Shown: in pieces, positions 1-9,233 of the stretch
Layout of the letters: the number at the start of each line of letters is the position of its first letter
How positions within the stretch are numbered: the first letter of the stretch is position 1
Source of the DNA: Planctomycetota bacterium
Lineage (GTDB): Bacteria > Planctomycetota > UBA1135 > UBA2386
Direction: 5' to 3'
Length of the DNA: 64,000 nt
NCBI GenBank assembly: GCA_016713175.1
Contig: JADJPQ010000030.1
Location: 186,001-250,000, forward strand
Position numbers and translations under genes: made by a program
Notes under the pieces: model-generated
Databases searched by the model: none
Seen by the model: the letters and a program-made list of their open reading frames with translations, nothing else
Told to the model about the DNA's origin: nothing

Positions 1-1582
1 TGGCCGTCTGTTCGCCGACATGGTGGATGCCGATCGCATGCAGGAAGCGCGCCAGCGGCGGGTTCTTGGCCTGGTCGAGCTGGGCGACCAGATGGTCGAA
101 ACTGCGTTCGCCCCAGCGCTCGAGCGCCAGCACCTGGTCGCGGCGGGCCGGCAATGCGAACACGTCTTCCAGCGACCGGACCAGACCGGCGGCGACCAGC
201 TGGTCGGCCTGCTTGGGACCAAGGCCTTCGATGTCGAGCGCGCGGCGACCGGTCAGGTGCACGATGCGGCCGGTCAGTTGATCGCGGCAATCGACGTTGG
301 GGCAGTAGCGGAACTTGCCGTCGACGAGCAGCGCGGTCTGGCAGGTCGGACAATGCGTCGGTGGCTGCAGCGGCGTGCTGTCGGCCGTGCGCTGGTCGGT
401 GAACACCCGCACGAGTTCCGGAATCACGTCGCCGGCGCGCTGGACCTCCACCACATCACCGACGCGGATGTCGCGTTCTTTGGCCAGCGCCCAGTTGTGC
501 AACGACGCATTGCGCACGGTGACCCCGGCCAGCTCGATGGGCTCGAGCTGCGCGACCGGTGTGACCGCGCCGGTGCGACCGACCTGCGCCCCGATCGCCA
601 GCACGCGCGTGGTGCCGAGTCGCGGCGCGAACTTGTAGGCCAGCGCCCAGCGCGGCGTCCGCGACGTGCGGCCGAGCCGGAGCTGCAGATCGAGGCGGTC
701 GATCTTGGCGACGATGCCGTCCATCTCGTACGGCAATTCGTCGCGGCGGCGTTCGAGATCGTCGCGGAACGCCAGCACCTGCTCGCAGCCCTCGGCCGTC
801 GCCGCCGGTTCGGCGAGCGTGAACCCCCATGCGCGCAGCGTGGCCCGCAGCGCCCCATGGGTCGGCCAGGTCATGCCGTCGACGTGACCGAGGGCGAAGG
901 CGATGAAGTCGAGCCGGCGGGCGCGCACGATCGCCGGATCGAGCAGTTTCAGGGTGCCGGCGACGGTGTTGCGGGCGTTGCGGAACGTGCCTTCGCTGGA
1001 CGTCTCGTCGTTCTGCTGCAGTTCGCGGAAGCGTTCGCGGGACAGGATCGCCTCGCCGCGGATCTCGATCCGGGGTGGGAACGGCCCCGGCCCGCAAAGC
1101 CGCAGCGGCAGGTTGCGGATCGTCTTGAGATTGCGGGTGATGTCCTCGCCGGAAGTGCCGTCGCCGCGCGACAACGCGCGGATCAGTTCGCCGTTCTCGT
1201 ACAGCAGGTTGGCGGAGACGCCGTCGAGCTTGGGTTCGCAGAACCAGGCCAGACGCTGGCCTTCGGCCAGGTCGAGGCCTTTGCGCGCGCGCGCCTCGAA
1301 CTCGCGCACGTCGTCGGCCGTCATCAGCGACTCGATGCTGCCCATCGGCGCCAGATGCTGGCCGGTCGCGAACGTGCTGCCCTTCGGCAACGGCGCACCG
1401 ACCCGTTGCGTCGGCGAATCGGCGGTGATCAGTTCCGGATGACCGGCCTCGAGTTCCTTCAGCTCGGCGAACAACCGATCGTAATCGGCGTCGCTGAGAT
1501 CGCTGTGGCCGCGGTTGTAGTACTGGTCGTCGGCGGCGCGGATGCTGGCGCGGAGGTCGTCGATGCGGCGCTGGTCGCTCAC
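1..1582 (-). CDS. ligA: NAD-dependent DNA ligase LigA (3' end outside window)
   Basis: Seals nicks in duplex DNA during replication and repair using NAD+. The 527 visible residues cover the N-terminal Ia/adenylation region, with the nucleotidyl-lysine motif KLDG near residue 117 and a downstream SRGDGTSGED stretch. The OB-fold follows, then a four-cysteine zinc site (CPTC...CPNVDC, about 410-430) and the start of the helix-hairpin-helix domain (GLGPKQADQL). The BRCT end, and so the stop codon, lies off the left edge. The start is GTG at 1582-1580 (V-SDQRRIDDLR). An in-frame TAG lies five codons upstream and no other start lies between. Family assignment is secure. Confidence 0.97.
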   Translation of the reverse strand, partial: MSDQRRIDDLRASIRAADDQYYNRGHSDLSDADYDRLFAELKELEAGHPELITADSPTQRVGAPLPKGSTFATGQHLAPMGSIESLMTADDVREFEARARKGLDLAEGQRLAWFCEPKLDGVSANLLYENGELIRALSRGDGTSGEDITRNLKTIRNLPLRLCGPGPFPPRIEIRGEAILSRERFRELQQNDETSSEGTFRNARNTVAGTLKLLDPAIVRARRLDFIAFALGHVDGMTWPTHGALRATLRAWGFTLAEPAATAEGCEQVLAFRDDLERRRDELPYEMDGIVAKIDRLDLQLRLGRTSRTPRWALAYKFAPRLGTTRVLAIGAQVGRTGAVTPVAQLEPIELAGVTVRNASLHNWALAKERDIRVGDVVEVQRAGDVIPELVRVFTDQRTADSTPLQPPTHCPTCQTALLVDGKFRYCPNVDCRDQLTGRIVHLTGRRALDIEGLGPKQADQLVAAGLVRSLEDVFALPARRDQVLALERWGERSFDHLVAQLDQAKNPPLARFLHAIGIHHVGEQTA

Positions 1583-1639
1583 GGCCCGCTGGTCCTAGGC
1601 ACCGCAGGGGCGGCGGTCAAGCGCCGGGCGCCAAGGCCG

Positions 1640-2764
1640 CTACGGCAGGAAGTCGATCCGCAGCGCGTTCGTCAACCCGAAGCCGGTGGGCAACGCCGGC
1701 TCGAGCCAGGCGCACTGGGCGAACAGCGAGAACGGTCCGAAACCGCCCCGGACGCCGCGGATCAGTGAGCGACCTTGCGGGTCGGCAGTCACCAGCATCC
1801 ACGCCAGCGGATCACCAGGCAGGAACCCGCCGCCGGCGAACGGCAACGGTGTGCCCCGCTGGCTGTCCGACAGCGTCCAGAACAGCGGCGCCCGCGGGGG
1901 CAGATCGTACGCGAGGGCGTCGGCGGCGCCGACCAGCGACAGCGGCAGACCGCACATCCGCAGCTGTCCGGCACCATCGCCGGCATTGCCGAGGTCTTGC
2001 TGGCAGACGAAACGGGCGCGTTGCGTGTCGACGTGCGCGATGACCTGGCGCACGGTGATCTTCGCGGCTTCGAACACCTGAGTCGGGGTCAGCAGGCCGC
2101 CGACGTGGACATGCCCACCGGCGATGCACCAATCCGGATCGACCGGCAGCGTGTGCAGCGCCTGGTACCAGACGCCGTGGTAGGCGATGAACTCGGACAG
2201 GAAGCCGCCACCATCGCCGGAGAAGCAGATGGCAGCGGTGACGCCGAGGTTGGCCGCGTTGACCGCGTCGCGGATCGCCGTCGTCGGCAAGGCCGACAGT
2301 CGCCGGAAACCGGCGGGCACGCCGTTGTCGGGGGGCGCTGGCGTCGGCTGCAGCGGCGCCAGGTAGTCGCCGATCCAGGCGGCACGATTGTACTGGTTCA
2401 TCTCGATCTCCCACGAGTTGTCGGTGAACCCGCGCGAGAACGTGACGACGGCGATTGGCTTGACCTGACCGGTGATCCGCCACCAGTCGGCGGAGGTGTC
2501 CTGGTAGTCGACCTCGAAGTCGCCGACGCCGCGGCCGAGTTGGCCGCCGGGGAACTCCGGGAAGAACGACACGACGTCGTAGCCGCGGTTCTCCCAGTTG
2601 CTGCCGATCCAGCCCTGCGGATTCTGGGTCGCGTTCTGGCTGAAGCGCCGGACGCCTTCGTTGGTCGGTGGCCAGTAACCGGTCAGCATGATCGTGGGTC
2701 GTTGCGCGGCCGCGAGGCTCGCGAGCGTGGCAATGGCGAGAAAGGACAGGTGATGGTTGGGCAT
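1640..2764 (-). CDS. Secreted pyroglutamyl-peptidase-like (C15 fold) protein with Ser in place of catalytic Cys
   Basis: A 374-residue secreted protein. A signal peptide (residues 1-20, SLAAA|Q) precedes a region resembling pyrrolidone-carboxylate peptidase. TGYWPPTNEG matches the family N-terminus, WEIEMNQYNRA the Glu region, GGGFLSEFIAYHGVWYQ the nucleophile region, and AGGHVHVG the catalytic His region (His220). The family nucleophile in xFLCxxxxY is Cys; here Ser190 stands in its place. The C-terminal about 110 residues (ending FGLTNALRIDFLP) resemble the extra C-terminal modules on other secreted proteins in this window. I chose the ATG at 2764 because it gives a proper signal peptide; a longer reading adds 22 residues of poor character. 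The gene runs toward ligA. Whether it is an active peptidase is unknown. Confidence 0.72.
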   Translation of the reverse strand: MPNHHLSFLAIATLASLAAAQRPTIMLTGYWPPTNEGVRRFSQNATQNPQGWIGSNWENRGYDVVSFFPEFPGGQLGRGVGDFEVDYQDTSADWWRITGQVKPIAVVTFSRGFTDNSWEIEMNQYNRAAWIGDYLAPLQPTPAPPDNGVPAGFRRLSALPTTAIRDAVNAANLGVTAAICFSGDGGGFLSEFIAYHGVWYQALHTLPVDPDWCIAGGHVHVGGLLTPTQVFEAAKITVRQVIAHVDTQRARFVCQQDLGNAGDGAGQLRMCGLPLSLVGAADALAYDLPPRAPLFWTLSDSQRGTPLPFAGGGFLPGDPLAWMLVTADPQGRSLIRGVRGGFGPFSLFAQCAWLEPALPTGFGLTNALRIDFLP

Positions 2765-2860
2765 GCGACGGGTGGCGCCGGAGTGCGCCGGTTGGCCAGA
2801 CAGTGTAGCCCTGCGGGAGCAACTGGTCACAGCGCACGCCGTCCGGTCGTTCTGTCCCGT

Positions 2861-3925
2861 TCAAACCGGGCCAGCGGCACGCCAGACCGTCAGCAGCGCT
2901 GCCGCCATGGCCGGGGCCGTCGTGGTCGACGTTTCCGCCGCCGGTGCCGAAGGCGATCGCGGGCGCGTCAGCAGTGGTGACCAGGCGCGGGCCCAGGCGT
3001 CCGGATCGTCGACCGGCAGCACGACGCCGGCCGAGCCGACGACCTCCGGCAGGGCCCCGGCGTCGGCGACCAGGGTCGGGGCGCCGGCAGCGATGGCTTC
3101 GACGGCCGGCAGGCCAAAGCCCTCGTACCGCGACGGGACGCACACGGCCGCGGCGGTTGCATACCACGCCGCGAGCGTCGCATCGTCGACCACACCGGCG
3201 AACTCGAGCGAACCAGAGACCCCCAGTGTGCGCGCCAACCGCTGCAACGCTTCACCCGAGCCGGCGTCGGCACCGGCCAGCCGGAGCTTTGGTCGGGCCT
3301 CCGGCGGCATGCAGGCGAGAGCACGGATCAGCAGTTCGACGTTCTTGCGCGGTTCGAGATGGCCGACATGCAGCAGGAACGGTGACTCTGGTGGTCGTTC
3401 GGTGGCCGGCGCCGGCATCGGCGCCAACGCATTGCGCACGACGTGGATCACGGGCTCCGCTCGAGCGAACGCGCGGATGCGGGCGGCGGTGAATTCGCTG
3501 GGGGTCACGATGCTGTGCGCGCGCCGCACGGCGGTGCGCAGCGCCCGGCGACCCAGCCACCGCGGCCGGCGGCCGAAGCCATCGGCATCGCGGACGTCGT
3601 GGATCGTCAACACGACCGGACACGACACTGCCGGCACCGGCAGGAACGCATGGTCCAAGACGTCCACGCGATGTTCGCGCAGCCAGCGCGGCAACACCGT
3701 GCGCTCCGCCAGCACGCGCCGCCAGGTCGGTCGCGGCGGAATCGCGAGGGGCACGAAATGCAGCCCTGGCAGTGGCGGCGGCGTCAAGCCGGGTGCGTGC
3801 AGCACGGTGATCCGTTCCGCCGGGGCCAGCAGTGGTGGCAACGCAGTCAACAGCGTCCACAACCGCCGATTGGCGCCGGAATGACCGTCGAGCAGCCAGC
3901 CGGAGATCGCGACGTGCAGGCTCAT
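2861..3925 (-). CDS. Glycosyltransferase family 4-like, third gene of GT operon
   Basis: A 354-residue GT-B glycosyltransferase. The N-terminal half is an acceptor-type domain and includes VLTIHDVRDADGF. The C-terminal half is the nucleotide-sugar domain, with HVGHLEPRKN and the EX7E signature EGFGLPAVE followed by AAGAPTLVAD. It probably adds a sugar to a cell-surface polysaccharide or lipid carrier; donor and acceptor cannot be read from sequence. Its ATG overlaps the stop of the preceding glycosyltransferase (ATGA at 3922-3925), so the two are translationally coupled. It is the last gene of a three-gene operon of related but divergent GT4 enzymes. Confidence 0.88.
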   Translation of the reverse strand: MSLHVAISGWLLDGHSGANRRLWTLLTALPPLLAPAERITVLHAPGLTPPPLPGLHFVPLAIPPRPTWRRVLAERTVLPRWLREHRVDVLDHAFLPVPAVSCPVVLTIHDVRDADGFGRRPRWLGRRALRTAVRRAHSIVTPSEFTAARIRAFARAEPVIHVVRNALAPMPAPATERPPESPFLLHVGHLEPRKNVELLIRALACMPPEARPKLRLAGADAGSGEALQRLARTLGVSGSLEFAGVVDDATLAAWYATAAAVCVPSRYEGFGLPAVEAIAAGAPTLVADAGALPEVVGSAGVVLPVDDPDAWARAWSPLLTRPRSPSAPAAETSTTTAPAMAAALLTVWRAAGPV

Positions 3926-4902
3926 TGCTGCAACTGGCGGTGCAGGGTCAGCCAGCGCGCGGCGGTGCGTTCTGGCGTGAAGGCGGCGGCGCGTTCCGGG
4001 CCGCGTTGCTGCAGGCGCGCGCGCAGCGGCTGGTCGCTGGTGATCTGCCGCAGTGCGGCGGCGATGGCGTCGACATCACGCGGGTCGGCGAACAGCGCCG
4101 CGTCGCCGGCAATCTCGCGAAACGGTGGAATGTCGGCGCACGCCACCGGCGCCCCGTGCGCCAGCCCTTCGAGCACCGGCAGACCAAAGCCTTCGAACAG
4201 CGAGAACTGCACGACCGCGGCGCACCGGCGCAGCAGCGGCGTCTTGTCGCGTTCGTCGAGCCAGGCGTCGGGTGGGCCGCACAGGCGCAGCGGCGGCAGT
4301 CCGGGCGCCGTGGTCCTGGCGAGTTCCCACGCGCGTTGCAACCGTTCGCGGTTCTTGCGCGGTCGGCTGTCGCCCAGCATCAACAGCGGACCGTCGCGCG
4401 GCGCCAGCGGTGCGGGTGGTGGCAGCGGCGAAGCGTTGGGAACCAGATGCAGGCGGGTCGGATCGACCAGCGTCTGCGCCGCTGTCCGCGTGAATGTCGA
4501 TGGCGCCAGCACCGCGGCGGCACTGCGCACGGAGCGGATCGTCGCGAACCGCCGCCAGGCACCGGTCCGTTCGCCCGACTCCGGTGACAACCACGGCAGA
4601 TCGTGCAGCGTCGCGATCGTCGGGCACGGTGCGCGCAGCGGCACCGCCGCGACCGGACTGTGCAGCACGCTGGCGGCGAGTCGGCGCAGCAGGCGCGGCA
4701 ACTGCCATTGCCGGCGCCAACGGCCCGTCGGTGCCGGCACGATGTCGATCGGCAGGTCTGGTGGCGGGCAGTGCGGCGGCAACAACAGCCGTGGCGGTGC
4801 GTCGGCGATCGGCAGATAGGCCGCCAGACCGTTCCAGAACGCGCGGGCGACGCCGGTGATCGGGCCTTCGCCGAGAGCCGTGCCGTCGAACACGACGGTC
4901 AT
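3922..4902 (-). CDS. Glycosyltransferase family 4-like, second gene of GT operon
   Basis: A 326-residue GT-B enzyme with IATLHDLPWL in the N-terminal domain, LGDSRPRKN at the domain junction and the EX7E signature EGFGLPVLE. It overlaps the flanking genes by four bases on both sides (ATGA at 4899-4902 and 3922-3925), typical of coupled translation. The start MTVVFDGTAL at 4902 is preferred over an upstream ATG at 4944, because it gives the four-base overlap and begins at the conserved first beta strand. Substrate unknown; a role in surface glycan assembly is inferred from the operon. Confidence 0.87.
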   Translation of the reverse strand: MTVVFDGTALGEGPITGVARAFWNGLAAYLPIADAPPRLLLPPHCPPPDLPIDIVPAPTGRWRRQWQLPRLLRRLAASVLHSPVAAVPLRAPCPTIATLHDLPWLSPESGERTGAWRRFATIRSVRSAAAVLAPSTFTRTAAQTLVDPTRLHLVPNASPLPPPAPLAPRDGPLLMLGDSRPRKNRERLQRAWELARTTAPGLPPLRLCGPPDAWLDERDKTPLLRRCAAVVQFSLFEGFGLPVLEGLAHGAPVACADIPPFREIAGDAALFADPRDVDAIAAALRQITSDQPLRARLQQRGPERAAAFTPERTAARWLTLHRQLQQ

Positions 4903-5969
4903 GCCACCGCCTCGCCGTAGACGCGGGCATGAGCGGCGGCGCACGCTGCCCAGGAGAACCCGGCGGCACGCCGAGCACCCCGTTCGCGCAGGCGGGTGCG
5001 CAGCGCCTCATCGGCGAGCAGGCGGGAGATCGCGTCGGCCAGCGCGGCTGGCTCGGTCGCGTCGCAGAAAGACGCGGCGTCGTCGGCGAGTTCGCGCAGC
5101 GGTGCGCAGTCGTGCAGCAGCACTGGCGTGTGCAGCGCCATCGCTTCGAGGGGCGGGAAGCCGAAGCCTTCCCACAGCGACGGATAGACCAGCATCTGCG
5201 CATGCGCGAGCAGCGCGAACACGGTGGCATCGTCGGCGGTGCGGAGCCAGCGCAGCCAGCCTTCGCGTTCGGCGGCCAGCAGTTCGGCGGCGATGCCGTC
5301 ATGCTCCCAACCGGGTCGGCCGACGACCAGCAGCAGGGGCCGCGGCGCCGGCAGCAATCGCCACGCGGCGAGCAGGGCGCGGTGGTTCTTCCGCGGTTCG
5401 ATCGTGCCCAGCGCCAAAGCGAATGGCGGCAACGCCGGCGCCGGTGGTGCGGCTGGCACATGGTCGGCGCCGAATGGAATCACCGAGATCTCCGCGCCCG
5501 GTGCGAACGCGCGCAGATCGGCGGCGGTGGCCTGCGATGGCGCGATCACCCGGCGCGCGGCGGCGATGGCGGTCGCGGTCCGTTGGCGCAATACCGGTGC
5601 GTCGGCACCATGCCAGGTCGGATCGCGGACGAAGGCCAGGTCATGCACGGTCAGCACCGCGCGCGCCCGCCCGACGGGTGGATGGATGTAATCGGTCCAA
5701 TGGAACACGGTGGCCCGTCCGGCCAGCCGTTCGGCGCCCAATCCCAGAGCGGCAAGCGATGGCAACGCCCGTCCGGCGATCGGCAGTCGATGCAGGTGCG
5801 CGCGCGGCGGCGGCGACAACGGCACGACGGCGCGGGCCAGACTGTGGGCGAACAGGTGCAGTTCGACATCGTCGCGGGCCGCCAGTGCGGCCGCGAGATG
5901 GCGAACGGCACGACCGATGCCGGCCCGCGTCAGCACGGCGGGGCGGTAATCGATCGCGACAGTGAGCAC
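4899..5969 (-). CDS. Glycosyltransferase family 4-like, first gene of GT operon
   Basis: A 356-residue GT-B enzyme: VLTVHDLAFVRDP in the N-terminal half, ALGTIEPRKNH at the junction, and the EX7E signature EGFGFPPLE. The start is taken as GTG at 5969 (V-LTVAIDYRP), which begins at the first conserved beta strand. A longer reading from about 6007 would add low-complexity residues and run into the divergent gene at 6016. The gap to that + strand gene is only 46 bases, so the promoters of both must lie in or overlap this short stretch. First gene of a three-glycosyltransferase operon. Confidence 0.86.
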   Translation of the reverse strand: MLTVAIDYRPAVLTRAGIGRAVRHLAAALAARDDVELHLFAHSLARAVVPLSPPPRAHLHRLPIAGRALPSLAALGLGAERLAGRATVFHWTDYIHPPVGRARAVLTVHDLAFVRDPTWHGADAPVLRQRTATAIAAARRVIAPSQATAADLRAFAPGAEISVIPFGADHVPAAPPAPALPPFALALGTIEPRKNHRALLAAWRLLPAPRPLLLVVGRPGWEHDGIAAELLAAEREGWLRWLRTADDATVFALLAHAQMLVYPSLWEGFGFPPLEAMALHTPVLLHDCAPLRELADDAASFCDATEPAALADAISRLLADEALRTRLRERGARRAAGFSWAACAAAHARVYGEAVA

Positions 5970-6015
5970 GGGCACGGGGACGAGGGTGGGGGTAGGCTTC
6001 TTCCGCATTCTCCGC

Positions 6016-7515
6016 ATGCGCGCGTCGATCACCACGTTGCTGCTGGCGTTGGCCGTTGCCGCGGTGTGGTTCTGCTGGCGGCCGGACGTCGAACCGGCTC
6101 CAGCATCAGCGCCAGGAACTGCCGATCCGGTCACCCCGGTCGCGGCGCCGCCAACGGTTGCCGCCGGACCGCCGGGGGCTCCGCGCGTCGAGGTGTCGTG
6201 GACGGTCGTTGCCCGGTTGGCGCCGCCGCTGGCCGCCGACCGGCTCGTCGTCACGCGCGGTGGTCGTGCCACTCCGGAAGCGATCGGCATCATCGCCGGC
6301 AATGGCACCGGTCTGCTCGAACGCGACGAACGCGACGGTCGCGCCCTGGTGGCGATCGACACCCACGACCGGCGGCGTCTGCATCGGATCGTTGCGTACA
6401 CCGCCGCGGCGTCGCTGCCGGTCGAAGTCGGCACGCCGGTACGGGTCCGCGGCCACGTGCTCGACGACGCGGGATCTCCGGTTGCCGGCGTGCGGGTGCA
6501 TGCCTGCGAGCAGGTCGACGGCGAGTTCGACGAGGCCATCACGGATGCCGAAGGTGCGTTCGTGATGTCCGTGACCGCGGGGGCCGGAGTTCCCTTGGTC
6601 GCCACCGCCACCGGCCATGCGACCTCACATCTGGTGCTCGACGTGCTCGGCGATCTGGCCGACCTGACCTTGACGCTGGCGCCGGAATCCGTGGTCGAAG
6701 TGCAACTGCAGGCGCTTGCGCGCGAACTGGCGGCGGCGCAGGTGTTCGTGCTGCCTGGCCGCGAGCCGACCACCGAACTGTTGCGCTACCCGGCGTTCCT
6801 GGCGGCGTTGCATGGTGGTGTGCCGACCGATGAGCACGGCCGCTGCGTGGTGCGCGGGCTGCCGCGCGGGGCGACGGTCGGTCTGATCGTGCAACATCCA
6901 TTGGCGGCAATGACCGCGCCGGTGAGCGTGCGACTCGTACAGGCCGTGACTCCGGCGGCACTGCCGTTGGTGGCCTTGCCGGAAGTCGCGGGCCGGATCG
7001 TCGATGACCAGGGTGCCCCGGTTGCCGACGCCTGGGTGGTGGCTCGACCGACGGGCAAGGTCGTGCAGGTCGGTGCCGCCGCTCGCCGGCTGATGCCGGC
7101 CCTGCTCGAGGCCGAGGGTTGCGCGGTCGCGGTCAGTGATGCCGATGGGCGCTTCCGCGTCGGTCGGGTCGGCGAGAGTGATTGGACCCTGGCGGTGCGG
7201 TCGTTCGTCGCCGCCGGCATCGACATCCCGATGGCGGCCGGGCAGGGTCTGGCGAGCGAACTGACGCTGCCCCGTTGGTCGGCGCCGCCACACCTGCTGC
7301 GCGTGCCGCCGCCGGTCACCGACCAGGCGTGGGCGATCCGGATCGGCGATGCGGCCGAGTTCGTGTCGGTGGCGGCGAACGAGGTGTTTGCCGTGCCGTT
7401 CGAGCAGCCGGGTGTTGCCCGGGTGCGCATGGTCGTCGAGCGCGCCGGTGGCAAGGAGCCCGAACGGATCTTCGACCGCATCACGATCGTGGGGACGACG
7501 GATCTGCCCCGGTAG
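6016..7515 (+). CDS. Membrane-anchored carboxypeptidase-regulatory-like protein
   Basis: A 499-residue protein with an N-terminal hydrophobic helix (residues 3-21, ITTLLLALAVAAVWF) that looks like an uncleaved anchor, then a Pro/Ala-rich linker. At least two beta-sandwich units of the carboxypeptidase-regulatory type follow, recognisable by VRGHVLDDAGSPVAGVRV...ITDAEGAF and AGRIVDDQGAPVADAWVV...VSDADGRF. Such domains are usually structural or adhesive rather than enzymatic. The start at 6016 puts the hydrophobic helix at the N-terminus; an ATG at 5962 would overlap the divergent glycosyltransferase. A similar secreted protein lies at 62095-63711. Function unknown. Confidence 0.7.
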   Translation: MRASITTLLLALAVAAVWFCWRPDVEPAPASAPGTADPVTPVAAPPTVAAGPPGAPRVEVSWTVVARLAPPLAADRLVVTRGGRATPEAIGIIAGNGTGLLERDERDGRALVAIDTHDRRRLHRIVAYTAAASLPVEVGTPVRVRGHVLDDAGSPVAGVRVHACEQVDGEFDEAITDAEGAFVMSVTAGAGVPLVATATGHATSHLVLDVLGDLADLTLTLAPESVVEVQLQALARELAAAQVFVLPGREPTTELLRYPAFLAALHGGVPTDEHGRCVVRGLPRGATVGLIVQHPLAAMTAPVSVRLVQAVTPAALPLVALPEVAGRIVDDQGAPVADAWVVARPTGKVVQVGAAARRLMPALLEAEGCAVAVSDADGRFRVGRVGESDWTLAVRSFVAAGIDIPMAAGQGLASELTLPRWSAPPHLLRVPPPVTDQAWAIRIGDAAEFVSVAANEVFAVPFEQPGVARVRMVVERAGGKEPERIFDRITIVGTTDLPR

Positions 7516-7934
7516 TGTCTGGGCTATGCTGCCGAGACGCCGGAGCCAGACGTCCCGAAGCGGGAGACTGTGTTCGCCCGTTGGCAACGCGGTCAGCGGG
7601 GCGCGGCGCGCCGCGCGAAGTGTCGACACCCGCACGCAGCACGAGCATGAGGTATGGTGCGGCGCGCGCGACGGTGAACGCCGTCACGCGTGGGAAGCGC
7701 CTGGCTGCCAGGGCGGTGTTGCGGTTCCTCGCGAACCAGCCCGCTGTGACCAATGCGGCGGTGTATCGGCGCTTCCCGTCCCCGGCCCGTGCCGGCCGGT
7801 CGCGGCGTCTTCACCGCGGTCGTATGGCTCGCGCTGGGGAGCGCGATACCTGTTGTGTGGTGGTTGGGGGCCGGGTCGTTCACTCGATCCGGCTCCCTGC
7901 TTTCCGCCGCGGCGCGCGTTTGCGGGTGGTCACT
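7516..7934. other. Intergenic gap, no gene recognised
   Basis: About 420 bases between the 3' ends of two convergent genes. I see no credible coding frame on either strand, no tRNA-like fold and no clear terminator hairpin with a T-run. Short frames here have no recognisable protein character. Confidence 0.5.
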
Positions 7935-9158
7935 TCAGCGGATCACACCACCGAGAGCGGGCCCGGCTTCGAAGCCGCTGCCATTCGGGGCAAAGGCATG
8001 GACGAATGCCGTCACCCCGCGCAATGCCGGATCTGGTGGCAGGAGGAACGTCAGCCTCGCCACGCCATTGGCGTCGGCCTGCAGCGGCGGCAGGGGGCCG
8101 GCACCGGCCGGCATCCAGAAGCGCTGCGTGACGCGCGCATCGTTTGTCGGCGCCAGGTCGGCCGAGACCGCGAGCAGGACCAGGCCACCGGGCAGCGTCT
8201 GCCATGCCGCCGACCAGGTCTGCCCGGGCGCCAGTGGCAGCGTCGGACCGGCCAGACCGAGCAAAGGCGCCTGGACCGTCGGGCCGACGAGGCCTTGCCC
8301 CGGCGTGCCACCGGCGCCACCGGTTGCGTTCGTCCGCGCCATCAGCACCGGCGTGGTCGACAGGTTGGCCAGCCCATGACCGGCGCGCCCGCAATGGCCA
8401 TTGCCGCCGAACAGGTTGCAATCGGCGATGCTGACCTGCAGCGCCGACACGATCCGGACGCCATCGCCGCCGAGATAGAACCCGCAGGTCAACGGGCTGT
8501 TGGTTGGACCCAAGGCAGTGCAGCGGACCAGGTGCAACGCCGAGCCGTCGCAATGCACGGCCGCCCCGGGGTGCGAGCCGAAGTCCCAGTTCTGCATGCC
8601 GCAATAGAACAGGCAATCGACCGCGGTCACCCAGGAGCGCCACGCCAGCAGCGCGTTGCCGGCGCTCGCGCCGAGGTTCGGGCCGAGGCTGTTGGTGGGG
8701 CCGCCGGAGCCCAGCAGGGTGCAGCGTTCGAGTCGCACGCCACTGGTGCGCGCGATCAGGGCGCCTTCGAAGGAGTGCGTGTGGGCTTCGAACAGGCAGT
8801 CGGTGAACGACACGGTGCTGTTCTGCACGGTGACCTGGCTGGCGCTGAAGAAAGCGGTCGGATTGCGAAATCGCAGTCCGGCGACATGCGTGGTGCCGGT
8901 GGCGCTGCGGAACAGGGTGGGTGCACCCTGGAACGTCGTGGCCGCGATGTCGACCTGGGCTCCCGATTCGGCGGCGATCGTCAGCGGTCGGTCGACATCG
9001 AACGGCGGCCAGGCGCCAGTCTTGATCTCGATGATGTCGCCCGGCGCCGAGGCATTGATGGCGGCCTGGACGTTGGTGAATGCGCCCGGACCGACGACGC
9101 GCGTAGTCTGGGCCGCCAGCAGACTGGCGAGCAACAGGCAGAGCAGAGGGCGGAGCAT
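7935..9158 (-). CDS. Secreted right-handed beta-helix protein
   Basis: A 407-residue secreted protein. The signal peptide (MLRPLLCLLLASLLAA|Q) leads into VVGPGAFTNVQAAINASAPGDIIEIKTG, the typical opening of parallel beta-helix (pectate-lyase-fold) proteins. Irregular coil repeats follow (ALIARTSGVRLERCTLLGS, DCLFYCG, ALHLVRCTALG, VSIADCNLFGG). The last about 130 residues form a separate C-terminal module (GQTWSAAWQ...ADANGVARLTFLLPPDPALRGVTAFVHAFAP) shared by many Planctomycetota secreted proteins. Polysaccharide or surface interaction is plausible, but no catalytic residues can be assigned. It is divergent from the HD hydrolase at 9234; the 75-base gap must hold both promoters. Confidence 0.75.
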   Translation of the reverse strand: MLRPLLCLLLASLLAAQTTRVVGPGAFTNVQAAINASAPGDIIEIKTGAWPPFDVDRPLTIAAESGAQVDIAATTFQGAPTLFRSATGTTHVAGLRFRNPTAFFSASQVTVQNSTVSFTDCLFEAHTHSFEGALIARTSGVRLERCTLLGSGGPTNSLGPNLGASAGNALLAWRSWVTAVDCLFYCGMQNWDFGSHPGAAVHCDGSALHLVRCTALGPTNSPLTCGFYLGGDGVRIVSALQVSIADCNLFGGNGHCGRAGHGLANLSTTPVLMARTNATGGAGGTPGQGLVGPTVQAPLLGLAGPTLPLAPGQTWSAAWQTLPGGLVLLAVSADLAPTNDARVTQRFWMPAGAGPLPPLQADANGVARLTFLLPPDPALRGVTAFVHAFAPNGSGFEAGPALGGVIR

Positions 9159-9233
9159 GCTTCGATCTTCGACGATCGGCCGCGGTGCGAACAGGGGGTG
9201 CGGCCGACCGGCGGTGCCGCTACGTTCGCCAAC

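Noticed and set aside
91..107. Second c-cluster Cys-to-His change in the oxidoreductase (residues 91-107 of the 58651-60999 protein) as a sequencing error
   Set aside because: The pattern CxGHGxC is one I know from related proteins, so the His is likely a true feature. Numbers here are residue positions.
20..1768. 582-codon open frame on the + strand
   Set aside because: It is the antisense shadow of ligA, which has all ligase motifs on the minus strand. Long antisense frames are expected at this GC content.
7182..9233. Long + strand extension (1131 codons) upstream of the HD phosphohydrolase
   Set aside because: The first about 680 residues are low-complexity Arg/Ala/Gln text crossing the intergenic gap and antisense to the beta-helix gene. 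Only the part from GTG 9234 has protein character.
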